NCBI RefSeq assembly: GCF_954871325.1
Contig: NC_088779.1
Location: forward strand, 20,834,846 to 20,898,845
Direction of reading: 5' to 3'
Length of the DNA stretch: 64,000 bases
From: Gordionus sp. m RMFG-2023
Lineage: Eukaryota > Nematomorpha > Gordioida > Chordodea > Parachordodidae
A program made the position numbers and the translations under genes. Below are positions 12,750 through 27,700 of this stretch, one piece after another; positions within the stretch are counted from its first letter, which is position 1; each line of letters begins with the position of its first letter. The notes below the pieces were generated by a model. It was not told the origin of the DNA and ran no database searches. It saw only the letters and a list, made by a program, of their open reading frames with translations.

Positions 12750-15700
12750 TCAAATTTTCGTTTCATCTTTTAAAATCTTTAAGAATGTTGCCACGAGATA
12801 AAGACTGCCCGTGACATAAACGTGGGTTTCTTTTGAAGGGTTTTGGATAGATTCCATAGCCTTTTTGACACAATCAACTATGATAGGTGTAGCATTGGTA
12901 TGGGAATATATTTTATCCATAGGATTAAAGACAGTTTTTTTATTCATCAGATCGTCAAATTCCGACATTTCCTCGTCAGTGGAAGAATAAAAATTGGATG
13001 AATCATCCAGGTATCCATTTGATTCAGACCTGAAAAAAGAAAAATATAATATTTATTAAATATATTTTCAAATTATATAATAAAATCTAATTTAATTTTA
13101 ATCATGATTACAAAAATGTATTAGAGATAGATAGGGAAATGGTCCCCCATATATCTATAATAAAATTTTTAAAATGATTAATTTATTCTTATATTAATAT
13201 CCACAAAATTTATCTAAATAGCTAAGGTTTCGATAATATGACTCCTCAGCCCAATCCAAAATTTTGTAAAAATATCAAAACTGCACAGGTCAACATTTTA
13301 AGTCCAGTCCATGTTGTTAAACAGCTCAATTTTTTAAAATGCATAACAAAATATTTTAGCTAAAAATATTACGCAAGCCTGGAGATTTTTCTTATAGATG
13401 GTAGAATGGTTTGGACAAACAAAATCTCGAGGCTTGATTAATATTTTTTGGTTAAAATGGGTTAGCCACTTTTAAAAATCGAGCGGTTCAACAACACTAC
13501 CCAGATTTGAAAAATGTTAGTTTAAGTCAAGCCCGAAATTTTTTGGCCCAACCCAGTTTATTAGAAATTTAGATATTTTGGCTGCTTTTTGAAAATTATT
13601 TCATGGGAAAGGGGAAAGTAAAAACAAGAGCAGTGATAGAATATTAAACGCATTATTACATGATTTTCTAACTGATTCATTTGATATAGCTAAAAAAAAT
13701 TTTTATTGACTCAGCCTGAATTTTTAATTTTTTAAAATCTATAGGTCTAGGTTTAAAGTCATATTATTTCTTCGGCCCATTATGTGTCAAGTTTCAAGCC
13801 TGCAGGTCTCAGATAAATATAAGGCAGTATAGTTGGTAACTTTTCAAAAAAAATTGTTGTCATTTTCTGTTTTAAGTAAGTAAATAAAGATTTCTTAAAA
13901 AATCGATATTAAAATTCATTTAAGCTATAATAATTTTGAGTTTAATTAACTTGTATGAAAATAAATGATGAATATTCTAAATTTTTTAAATAGACTTCAA
14001 GTAAGCGGAGTTAGGAAGTAAAATTTAATCTGGAGTTCAGGGCACGCAAAATTTTTTAAAAATTTTTTATGGATGCGATTATCAGAATAATATTCCAGCA
14101 TTCGGACAATTTTGTCTGAAATCTTGCAGGTAGGTATTAATATACTACACATGCTAAAGTACTAGAAAAAAATTAAGGTTTTAAAAAAATCAAAAAAAGT
14201 GTCCTTAAATGATAAGATTCCAGTATTCCAGTATACCCTAAGTTTACAAATAACACTATCGTTTATTTTGAAAAAAATCTGAAAGTTGGGTTAAATTTTT
14301 AGTTGATTTAATATGGAATATATATTTATCCCTTTTGATGGTTCCGTTTTCCTTTTATGGAGAATATTTATTTTACCAATCCGAATGTTTAGGGCTCTAT
14401 TCGTAACGATGAGTAAAAAAAATCTTACTTCTTGATATGCTTCCCGCCAAACCCATTCATCAAAATATCATGGTTTTTTTTATGGTTTCGATCAAAATCT
14501 AAGGTCTCTAACGCTACCCACAATCGTTTGTTGTTGGCGCATATATCCAACTGATCCTGGAAGCTCGACATGCTGTTAAGAGTTTCTAAGGTCGAAATTT
14601 GGATACACGATATATTTTTTAAAAAATTAATAATTTTGAAATATAAATAAATTAGCAGGTGAGCAGGAGAATGAAGAAGAATATGAGGAGTTAGGTGGCG
14701 AATGAGGTAGGATGTAGTAAATCGCTTGAAAAAATGTTACATTTCTTTTTGATAGTCATGGAATTAGAAACATTTTAAATTGGTGTGCCAACAGAGGAAA
14801 AATGATTAGAACAATCATGGAAACTATGGAATGGTGAAAATGTCAGGATGTATGTTTGGAAAAGAAGTTAAGACTTTAAAAAAATAGTAGTATGTCCAAT
14901 AAGATAAATGAAGGTAATCATGGGAAAAAAATATATAAATTGATACTGGCGAGTTAGCTTTTAATATTCTAAAACAACCCTAGTTATCAGCATTGACTTT
15001 GCGTGTTTAGATGGGAGATGCGAAAGAATACATTTTTTAATATATTCAAGAAACATTATTGTGATCAAAAATTAATATTCAAGATTAAATATTGAAAAAA
15101 TTAAATTTTTTTAAAAAAGCGAAAAATAAATTTAAAAAAACAACCTTTTTTAGTAAGGGAATTGTCCTCGATACTCGGACTAAATACGACTCTGGTAAAA
15201 GGAAAATTCTGATCAGGAAGAAAAAAATAAATATTTTTTTAAAAATAATTATAGTTTACGCTAAAAGATTTTTAAATACCAATAAAGGTTTCAATAAAAC
15301 AGCTGCATCCCGATCTTCCGTGCAATTGAATACTAAAACGAAGGCAGGATCACTTAAAACAATAAAAATATTTTTATAAAATTATAGAAAATAGTCAAGA
15401 ATAAAGAATGTAGTTTATGATATTAAGATCTAAATGTATCTTATGAACAATCAAATGATATTATAACCCGAATAATATCACTATCATTTTTAATATAAAA
15501 TAATTTTATAATTACCGATCATGTTTGCTAAATGTGGATGACATTTTCTGGAACCATTTCAACGAATACTTTAAAATAAAATATAAAAATTAGCATTTAA
15601 CATTGAGTGGAAAACCCAATAATAATCAAGGAAGGATAAAAAAGTATAAAAAAATACAAGATACAAATTAATTAAGGGTTTAATTTCAAGTATTAAAAAG

Positions 15701-18700
15701 GGTGACAAAGTAATATTATAAAACTGGCAAATTTAAATATACTTTTAAACAGAGTTCGAAAAAAACCTTCAAAAAATTTTTGAGCAAAATTATTGGAGAT
15801 TTTTTTTGTTTCAAAAAACAGAGATTTTAGATAAAATTTAACCTAAAGCTTCAAAAATCTGACATAAGTAAATCTTTCATATTTTTCATGCATATAAATT
15901 TTAATTTTTTTTTCAAAACTCTGCTTTTAAAGTAATGAAAAGGAAAGGGATTCAATCCAAACTTCCGCAAAATAAATGCGTTTTTTTATTACTTTAATAC
16001 TGCTTAACGTATGGGCACCGTCTAAATAAAATCGCGTGTTGCCACGTTTGATTATTTGACTCCTACCATCCAGATAGCAGTCCTCAAGGGCTGATTAAGT
16101 AATATTGTTATTAGATGTTTACGAAAAAAAATGGTATAGAATTAATGAAAATACTATAAAAATATTTTAAAAAAATAAAGGCAAAAAGTAGAATTTAAAA
16201 TATAGACTATGTATAAGCTCTTTTTCTTTTTAAAAATTCGAAAAATTTCCCCGAATAGAAATGTGATTTTTAGGCTAAAAATATGAAAGTATCTTCTTTC
16301 AAAATTTATATGAAAAAAACATGTCTAATAATAAAAATTAAGACAAAATAGGAAGTAGAATAATTAATAAGGGAACATTTAAGATAAAAAAATTTTATAA
16401 TTTTAAAAATACCGGATTTATATTCAGCACTTAAGGGGAAGATAGGTCCCAGGACAGGAATATCATCTACATCTACCTTATCATCTTCAATATCATTTTT
16501 TTAATATTTAAAAAAAAATGAACATATAAAACTTGAGATCATTTAATTTTAAATATTTTAAGCATAAAAAATAGCAACCATATATCAGAACTCTGGCTTA
16601 ATTTATAACCGAAATTCATTTTTGGGATAAAAATCTCTCTATCATATTCTCAGTTTATAAAATGCTTCTTATTTATATTCTCCATTCACGAATTTATAGC
16701 ATTTTAGATAACTTAATAAAAAAAAATTGGGAAAAATGTTGTCACAGCAATGATCTCAGCTAAAATCACATTAAGATAACTCAGACTACCTTCAGAATGA
16801 TAAGTTCCATTAGCTTTAGCTTCGGCTTCCTCTTGCTCGTAATTGGGAAATTCGTTATGGTTAAATTCTGACACATTACTAATCCTAAGTCCATTGACGT
16901 GGTAACCATTGGATAAATGCAGGCCATTCTTTTTATCGATTTCTTCATTTTAAAAAGGAAAAGGGTTTCACACAAGCATTCAATTCGAAAAACAGTTATT
17001 AGAACCCAAATCGAACTACTAAAAATTTTGTCATCTGAAACATCTAACAATGTCGGTGAATCAGTGTGTTAAAGGTTATTTTATTATCAATCAATTTTTA
17101 TGAAAGGGCTACACCCAAACAAATAACATTCCCACGAACCTTATTTTACATGAACTTAAACAAACTGACATTCGTTAAGGTTCAGATTCCTGGTTCCACG
17201 TAAAGGTAACAAATTTTGTGCATCATGGAGTAGGTAGAAATATATTTCATAGATATAAAAAAATTACAAAAAGAATATTCAAAAAATGAATATGTGATAA
17301 TCGATCTCTAACATTTTACTTTGTAAGAATGTATGAGCCAATTGAATGGCCAAGGAAGCGTTAATCCTATATACTGCGCCTTTAAGACGCAACTTTATCT
17401 TTTCGGAGGCGGGAAATTGGTCGTAGTTGTGTAAGGGAGGGCAGATCTTGAGTTCACTCTTTGAATTTTATTATAGGGTTTATGTTTTTTTGTTATATAA
17501 CATCTGATGCAATAAAAAAAAATTATCATTGTTTAGAAAGGTCGTATTCTTTATACAAAATATAGCCCATAAAATATAACGGAAATATGCCAATACTAAT
17601 GTTGTAAACGAACACGTTATTTGAACACGTTCGTGAACGAAGTTTATTTTTTTTGAAAAAATGTGATTAATTCGAATGCGTTCTTTTAATTTTAAAAATC
17701 TTTTTATTTTTATTCATTCGAACATAAAAAATATTAATCTAAATTTTTTAAGAAAATGGGGTTATTTTTTAATCAGCTGTTTCCTTTATTACATTTGAAT
17801 TTTTTTAACCAGCCACTATTTCTGTTCTATAGTAATTCGAATATTATTTATATTCTATAGATTGGTGTGAGATATAAAGAGATACTTGCTTGTAATATTT
17901 ATTATTTTATATTATATAACAATAAGTAATCCTGTCCTAATAGGACAAGTTAGAAAGTAGAATTATATTTAGCATTATAGAATATCATTATAAATATTTG
18001 CGTTTTTGTTGTAGCAATATTATTAGTAGATGTAGTGTTTATTATTATTATTAGTGTTGTTTATTGTTTTTGGTATTATTGTAAAAAACAATATTCTTGT
18101 AAAAATTAATACTTATTTGAAAAAATCAAAAATATAAAGTGTGAATGATGTAATTTTTCATTATTATTATATTTTTAGATTTCTTTATTATTTTTTTAAA
18201 AAACTTGTTACTCAAAATTTTTAAGAGCGAATAAAATAAAAGAAAAAAATAGTCTTATATATTTTGAATATATATTGAATTCAGTTGTAATAATTTTCCA
18301 CCTTTTTTCTTTTTTATAAATGGATATATTTTATATCTGATTTATAATTGAGATTGTTATATTTCATAGGCATATTAAATTATTTATAATAGATACACAA
18401 AGTAAAAATCACTAAATATTATATACATCCATATAAAATAGTTAATATCTTCTAGAATTTATTTGAAATTTTCTAATTATTATTAAGTTTTTACCAAAAA
18501 TTTTATATTTTAATAATTGAACACAATTCAAAGTATAATAAATTTAAATATTTTATATGATATATAAAAGATTTTATATATTAAAAAATAAATAAATACT
18601 TTTTTAATAAATAAAATAATATTTTTATTCACTTAAAACTATGTCTAATATATTTACTTAAAAAAAATATGGTATTTATTTATATTAAATAAAATTTTTA

Positions 18701-21700
18701 AAATATCTATTCATAAAGTTTCCTTCTTTTTTTGAAGGGAACATTAAACGTGAACGTTTCGATTTTTTTAGAAATATTTAAAAGACTAGACAATACAGAT
18801 CGATCCTTTCAATTAATACCAGTGGCTGATACTAAAAAATGATAACTAACTCTCATAAATAAATTACAGATATGAAAAAAAGTAAGGGCGAAAAAGCCCC
18901 AATCAAAAAAGAAAAATCTTTTTTAAAATAATTTTCAATTCTTCTTAAATTTTTAATATCTTTTATTTTTAATATTTATTTTATTTATAACTTTTTGCAA
19001 TCTCTTTAAGTCATTTTTAAACTTTTTATCTTAATCTTTTCACAAAGGTGAAGAAAAAGAGCTAAAATATAAAAAAAATTTCTATCTTAGTCATAGTTAG
19101 TTATTTGAAAATATTTAGATTAACTTGATGTGGAATATGATATAAATTTAAAATATTATATTAACCCTGTTATCGTGAGCTCTTCGCATCAAGACTTTCA
19201 TAGCATCGGGAGGCTGCATAACCGTGAAAACTGGAACTTTCGGCTAATATATTAATATAATAAGATTTATACCCAAGTTAATAGTATAAAGTCTTGTAAA
19301 AAACATACTCTTTTATTTTGCCTTTGAAATTAATAGATTATAATACAGTACAAATATTTTTTAAATGATTAACTTTAATATAATTTTTTTTAAGAATATA
19401 GATTTTTAAGCAACAATATAAATATTACTTTTCATATATTTCTGGTAAAAAAATTAAAATCTTTTGATAATAAATTTATCTAATCCAAATTTATTTCAAA
19501 GGGAATATAGAAAACCAATTTACAAAATAAATAATTTTACATAACTAAAATGAATATATCCACTGCTGGTTTAAATATATATTAGGCCACATATTAGAGA
19601 TAAACAAATAAAGAGAACTATGTAAAAATAATGTTATTTACTATATTATATAAAAAACTGGTGTTCGAAAACAAAATTTAAAATATAAAGAAATGTAAAA
19701 ACTTTAATAATTCCAGCCTTGTGCCATGCTATCTTCGAATGGGTATCTCCCAAAACTATAACGTGATCTATACCAATAGAAGTTATTCCACAAACAATCG
19801 GCTTTCTAAAATTTATACAAATAAGTAATTAGTTTAATATTCTATTTTAAGAGAACTAATCAATTAATGGCTCATATTTTAAAAAAAATATCACTATGTA
19901 TATATTATAGCTCTACACTACCCACATTCAGCCTTTCTTACAATTAATTATAAAGATTTCAGGAAATGTATATATATTTATTTACACAAGGATCACATAT
20001 TATTACAGATAGAATAAAATATAGATATAAAAACATTAGTAATAGTATGAAAATAGCTGATAGTTATGATGATATTACCTATGACCAACTGAAGAATATA
20101 TTTATATTATATAAATTTATTTTATTGTATTATTGAGACTTTTAAATCAAATTTGTGACGTGGAATACTAATTTATATAGTTAATAAAATAGTTCAGATT
20201 TTCAATCCTAATAGCTTTGATCTTTGTAAAAGGTAACGACTGAATTTAAAATTTTGTATTGCACAAATCCAAAAAAAATAGGTGTAGTGCTATTTGCATA
20301 GTCAGTCCAGCATCCAATAATTTGGGGTTTCCTATTTTTTTTTGATTTAGTGCATTTTATTATGTAAATAATGGCTGTTATAAAATTAAATATATTTTTA
20401 CGAAAAAATATTAAACTTTTTTAATCTGGATGAGGCAAGTCATGCGTATATGCCATCTTTTTTTTTATTGAGGTCAATAAAGTGCACAGAAGGGAATGTA
20501 TAATTTTTCATAATTGTTCCAAACTGGTCCAGGGCCGTATTTCAAAATTATTATAAATTCAATCATATATATATATATATACACCTTTTACAAAAGGTGT
20601 ATACATCTTTTACAAAAGGTGAGGAATTAGGATTTAAAAACGGAATATTATTTATCGATAACCACGTAAATGGATTAAAGCCTTGATAATAAAAGAATGT
20701 AACTGTAAACCAACCCATATCATTTTGTTTAATATAAATGTCACGATATAATTTTTGTCAAGTTTGATAATGCGAGGAAAAGGTTAAATAAGAAATATTC
20801 GGATTAATATGATATATAACTTCGAAAGTGAAAAAAAACCTGACAATATTGGTGGAATCATATTGACCGCCAATACCAACTTCGAATATTGCCACATCAA
20901 CCTGTAATTTGTTAGATATAGATAATAAATATAAAATAAAAGTTAAAATGATTGACGGGGATCCAAACAGAGCCTGAACCTTTAAACCGGTATTTATTAT
21001 TAAACCTCAACCATGAAATCATTTTCTATTCGAGCCCGAACCCTTAACCGTTATTTATTATTGAATCTGAACCGTAAAATCATTTTCCATTTGAGCCTGA
21101 ACTGAATCTCTAAATATGTTTGTATACCAGGTTGAACTTCGAATCATGTGAAATTTGTTATCAGTATTGAGAAAATCATTCCAATTGTTTTAAAAATTAT
21201 TATCATTCAATATTGATTGATAAGTATTAGCCACAATTTTTATAAATTTTTGATATTGTTATTTTATAAGATTTTAAATAATTTCCCTTTAATATATATA
21301 GATTTTTTAAAAGCTCATTAATAACAATGATGTGATTAAACACTTGTATTGGTTATTCATGAATTAAATGTATTTATAGGTGTACATTTATAAGAGTCAC
21401 CTGTAGCGACATTTAATGGTTTGTAAATCGATTAAATGACATTAATATAATGATAGATAATGCAAAGTGGGCACACAAATCCTAAATGGAGATAAGCCAA
21501 CTCCTATGGATGTATAGTTTTAATGATCTAGTATATTATATTATACCATTGATTAATGCCTAGGGATAAATTAAATCCAATATATAAATTATGTAAAGCT
21601 ACAGATTGCGAATTATGAAAGGGCATAATGGTGTAAATATTGAGAGTCAAATCATCCTCTAAAATTAATAAAATAACAACACAATCCAAAGAAATTTAAA

Positions 21701-24700
21701 AAAAGGATGTCATCAAACCGACACTTTTGAAGAAACATTTAAAGAATAAACATGATCATAAATCTAAAAGATCAGAGAATAAAAGATATTTTAGTTATAT
21801 TTACTAAGGAACCTCATATAAATAAAATATCTTAGATTATTGGCAAAACCAGAGTATTCGATACCACGAATTTTATAAATTTAAATTGTCTGATACTATA
21901 TTAGCAGTGCTGGCTACTTAAGTTAGCATAGAGAGATGTTTTTCAAGAACAAAATTTATACTTTCCCTATATAGAGAAGTACTATTTTTTTAAGTAAATA
22001 ATGTTGAATATTGAAGTTAATAATTCATATTTATTTGTTATAATTTATAAATTAGATATTATTTATAATATGCAATAATAAAATAAATGTTATATATATT
22101 TATTGATGAAATAAAAAAAGCTTCTAATGAAAGTTTATAAGAGTTCAAACCGTTTTTTAAAAGCGAGCACCAAACCGATATTAAGCATCAACTATGAACT
22201 CCTATTTTTATCTGAGCCTGAACAGACTATATATTTTAGACTAATTATTTCATAGAAAGCTCTAATAAAGGTCTAATTAATATATCACTAAAAGAATTGT
22301 TGAAAATATCGCCAAATTTATTTAGAAAATTTGCCGAGGTTAAAATTTTTTTGCCCTTCCCTAGGGAACTTAATGAATAGTTTTTTTGTTCGCTTCATTT
22401 TAGGGGGGGGGGGGTAATATATTATATAATACATTTTTACTTTCTCTTGCATGAAAACGGAAAAGGCCATACACGTCAAGAACTGGAAGAAAGAAGGCAC
22501 CAATCCATTATTGATATTCTTAGATTAAAAAATTAGAATTTTGGATTTAAAACTATTTGGTTATAGGTTGCTAACATTAAAAACACATTTGTAAAAAATT
22601 GTGATATTATTTTATTATCGTACCATACTAATTTTGCTCTCCTATTTTTTTAATATTAAGGATTTATCCGAAAATAAAAAATATCGAAATATATAAAATA
22701 TTATATCTTAATTTGAAAAAAAAACTTAAATCAACAATAGTCTAAAATCCCCTTATCAACAAATAAAAATAAGTTAAAACCCAGAATAATATTAGAATTA
22801 AGGAATAAATCAGGTGAATGAGAACCCTTTTTTCCTCTAATTTTGAATCCCAATTGTTTAGAGAAATTTTGATGAAATATGCAAATTATCAATGTAGGAG
22901 TGTGATATAACCTCGCTGTTCCTCAGGCGTTCGTATATGGGCCAAAAGTAAGTGCAAAATTTGTCGGCGCTCAGTGGCTGCCCATTTATTTTAATGCGTT
23001 CGGAGACAGTGAGCATGTGAGGAGACCTAAGATAATTCAAAATTATATAGATAATAATTTTAAATTTATAGGATAAAATCTTCCTTATTTACTTCATCTC
23101 TCACATTCTAATTTGAGCTCAGTGGAGATTTTTTTAAACCGAATAAATTTACGTTTAAATATCGATTTCTTTGAATTGAACCAAACCCCCAACATTTTAT
23201 CCGGGCTTAGTGTTCCATTCTGCAAAATGTTCTAAAAAGTTCAACTTTTCAATAAAACGTAATAAGGCCTACATTCGTTGCTGTGCTGAGGTGTTTGGAA
23301 AATCATGGCATGTATTAAAGCAATTTTTTTGTTTGGCAAATCATTCATATTTTTTACATATCAAACTAATCCACATGTTTTGAAAATTTTATTTTGACAG
23401 AAAAAATATTAAACTATGCCCTGCAAAAAGCTTTCATCGGTATTCTACCATTCATTATTTGTGTAACAATGTTAGAACCTATAACATCAACGATAAAATA
23501 TTTATTCTGTGGCAGGGCTGAAACTAAAATAGTTTTTCTTGGGAAGGCACGGGGTGGGACTTAAATATTGTATATTTTGATCAGAAAATATATATCGATC
23601 ATATTCCACAGGAAATTGCATATTTCGATTAATTTTCGTCATTTTTTGGCGATTAAACAGATTAAAAATGAATTTTACAATAAATAAAAATATTCAATAT
23701 ATCATAAAAAGTATGAACAATTGGTAAATATATGGCAATTAAATTATATTAATAAAAATTTAAGTAATACAAGAATAATTACGTAAAAAGCCCCGTTTTG
23801 AATCCATGGTTCCTCAAGATTCTCTCGGTAAAAGCACAGGTGGTCCCTTTGCCTTTGGTCCCACTAACATGTATTATCGGCAAAGCATCGATATCCTCCA
23901 TCTATTATTAAATATAAATATAAACCACTTTCTTAAAAGGGTAAATAATTTTTCACTGTAACGAGCAACAACCTTAAATATTTTCTAGTAAAAATAAATT
24001 TTATTATATGTTAGCGATAAATGTATTATTTTTACAACTAAGTCATTCTTTTGAGCGTATTTTTAAAATTTGAAATATGAGTTAATGTATTTCTGCATAT
24101 TTAGAATACCCTCCCTATAAATTTCAGAAGATTTTGTGAGTCATTTATAATTTATATAAAAAATATATGAAAAAAATAAATTGTATTCATAGCAAAATTT
24201 TCTTAAAATAACAGAGTATACATATAAAGTAACGGCGTTACTCGTTACATTTCAAAAAAGGTAACGGATTTTTACTTTAAAAATGAAAGAATATGATAAT
24301 TTAACAAACATGATATCAGCTGACATGGATATGTTTTTTTTTAATATTTATATTCCAACTATATCATGCAACTATGGTTCGTATTTTTGTCTTATAACCG
24401 AATATTTGAAAAAAAAAATTATGTTCCCCTTTTCTATTTCTCCACCTTAGTGAAAGTCGATCAAATTTAGAATTCGAGTAAAAACATTTAATTATCTTTT
24501 TTTTACAATTTTTTATAGGCAATTTCAATAAGGGGGAGAGACCTTTGTATTGTGGTAAAAACAAATTTTTTCTTTATATTAGGTATAAAATTCAAACATT
24601 TTTATAAAATATGGGTTTATTAAGAGAAAAATCTTTAGCGAAAGTTAAATTTTAAATAAGGTTAAAGCTTAAAAATAAGCTAGCCAATTATAATTTTCAA

Positions 24701-27700
24701 CGAACCCATTTTTTAACATTTAGAAGAGGGGTGGGTATGACGCAATGGAAATGGATTCTTAGGTAGTAGTAGATGGCATTGTAGTTGGGTTTTAAGAGTG
24801 AATCAGAATCGGCAAAAATGTTTGGAATCGAGAATTGTACGAGCATCAATAAACAGGGTTATGTCAGAATAAAAAAGTACCGATAGCATAGATGTTTTCA
24901 ACACTTAGAAAGATATTCAAGCTTAAATCTTTCCAATTTTGAAATGTTTTTAAATTTTTTTATAGAGCTTAGAAAATCAGGACTGTCTAATGTTGCTAAA
25001 AAAAGTCGTCTGAATACAATTTCTTGGACGAGGTTAGTAGTATGGCGAAAAAACGCCGCCAGTTAGTGTGTATTATGGTTTTATAGAGGTGAATTATTAG
25101 GAGTTTTACTCAAATACATGTGACCTGACAAATATGACAAATTAAGTGATATCTGATAGGTAACAGCCGTCAATTAATGTATTTTTTTAGTATCCTCCTA
25201 TCATGATTATACCTAAAAACTTATCATTATTTATGTTCATTTTTGAGAAAAACTATACTTAAATAGCTTAGACCTTTAAAACAGTTAGTAAATTACTTTA
25301 TAAAACCATTTTATTGTGAGCTCAGAAGGTATAAAAATAGGCTCATAGTTTAATAAGTTAAAATTATTAATGTGTAAATAAACAAACCAGGACAAACCAG
25401 GTTTGTTTTAGATTATTTATTAAAAATTGCTGTTATCTAATCGTTCAGAAATAAAAATCAGATATTAAGCATCGGATCGAATGGGCACCTATATTTGGCG
25501 GTTTCAAAAAATATCTGCCGATATTTTTTTAATGTTTTGGCTTATTTTATGATTGTAAATATAATTTTTTTTTATTTTAAAATAATTTCGTAATAATAAA
25601 TTAATGAGTGTAACTAAAATCCAATTTATTTTCTGTAATGTTTAAAAAAAAATTCACTATTTTTTATTATATTATCTGCAACAAGAAAATGATTTTAAAA
25701 CATCTAACGAGTTACATTCAGTTGGTGTTGTTAAACGGCTGGATTTGGCCAATTTTTAAGGTTTAAAAGTAAATTACTCAAACTTATTTTATTTGCCTAT
25801 ATATGGCAGAAAGGTTTGGACTTCTATTGCCGATATTTCGAGGCTTAGGTAATAATATTTTGATTAAAATTTTGCTTCCGCCCTTTTTAAAAATCAGTGA
25901 GCTAAAATTACCGATTACGCAACATTATACCCGATTCGAATGTCGGTTAAGTGTTTTTTTTCCTTCTTTTTCCATTAATTTCTTATGCAAGCTAACTGGA
26001 TATATAGCAAATATGGGGGAAGGCTTAATGTGGGTTTCTTTTCCAAAAATGGCAAAAAACATATGTCATAAGATGGATATAATATCGTTACTAATAAAAA
26101 TATATTATATACGAGATTTCAATCTAATATGAGGGCCATTTTTTAAAAAAACCATCTGGTTAACATTATAAGAACTAAATATTTTAATACATAACAACAT
26201 ATATTTAAAATTAATTTTGGAAATAGTATTTTTTAAATGTAAAAAGAATAAAGATTTTGCCCTTTAGACCCAAAATCGAATTCAAACCATATACCGAATT
26301 GTTTGAATAAGTGTATTCAACAAATATACTAAGCAGAGTTGTTAACGCTCCTTTTTAAAAGTAGCTAGCTCCCGCTCCAAGTAATGGATTGACACTCCAT
26401 AGCCATTCCTTTGATTATCATTTTTTAGAAGGTAAACGAAACAAAATCATATTTATTTTTATCAAAAAGCTTTTTTTATATTAAATAATCTATCAAAATA
26501 TTTATATACTATTATTAGCTTTTAAAAGTAATAAATTTTCTAAATTAGAATCTAACAAACATCCACCCCTCTAACCTAAGATCTCTTTTGCAATACTAAA
26601 TACAGGGAAATTATCAAAAATAGTAATTTTGGTTAGAGATCTGCAAAAGTAAGCCCGGCCCGTACGGGCTTCGGGCCTAATATTTTTTAAGAAAATTCGT
26701 GCTGGGCCGCTTAAATTTTTTTTTTAAAATATAACTAAATTTATCAATTTTATGTTGAATTTTTTATGTAAAATAAAAATATGTTATTTTATTTATAGAA
26801 AGAAGACGCCATATAACATATATCCTTTATTTTGAGTAATTATAAGAATTAATTTCTATATTTAAATAAATTGGGGCCAGGCCGCAAAATTTTTTAAAAA
26901 ATTTCGGGTTCGGGCCGGGCTAAACTTTATAAAAAAAATTTCGGGCCGGGCTTGAAAAAATTAGGGCCCGATGCAGATCACTAATTTTGGTAATATTATT
27001 TAAAAAATATTTTTCCAATATTATTCCTGATGATCAATTTCATGGAATCCAAAAAAATCTTCCAAATCATTTTGTATTTAAAAGAAAGTTTTTTTTACTT
27101 TTAGATGTTTTTTTATTAAAGTTGCTCACTTTTGAAAATTAAATAGTTTTATTTAAACACAAAAGGCATTTTGCCCTTAAATTTGTTTGATTATTTGGAT
27201 CAACATCTTTTAGAAGTTTAAAATATTTTTTGTATGATGGAAATGGAAATCCGATTTCTTCATCTATGATCTCTAAATCCATAATATCTAAAACTATTTT
27301 TTATTATATATCTATAAAATGAATATTAATATGACTTATAAAATTTTCCAAAAAATTTTCAATATACAAAGGAAAAACTTGATGTTTAATATTTAAAATG
27401 ATTAGATGAAAAACCAATATAAAACTCGGCTAAACATTTAATAATGGATAAATTAAAATAAAATTTCATTTTTATTGAATTTTAATTAACAATTATTATT
27501 AATATTTAAAAAATAATTTAATTTATACATTAAATTTAGAGGAGCGGTGGAGCGGCGCTCCTTTATTCCAGCCCTAAAAGAAGCTAGCTCCCGCTCCTCA
27601 ATTTTAAAAAGGAGGGCGCTCCAGGTGTTTTTGAAAAAATGTAAAGGCGCTCCTGTAGCGCCGCTCCTTAACTCTGATTCTAAGTAATAAATATAGTTTT

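Noticed and set aside
15092-15379. 95-codon plus-strand open frame, Lys-rich
   Set aside because: Antisense to FPGS exons 13 and 14, whose minus-strand reading matches the family.
16781-17050. 89-codon minus-strand open frame in an FPGS intron
   Set aside because: Lies between FPGS exons 9 and 10 but shows no FPGS similarity and is not needed for the phases to fit.
20575-20625. Doubled CACCTTTTACAAAAGGTG hairpin
   Set aside because: A short local duplication next to a TA run; too small to call a functional element.
25803-26132. 109-codon plus-strand open frame
   Set aside because: Starts inside a palindromic MITE; no domain.
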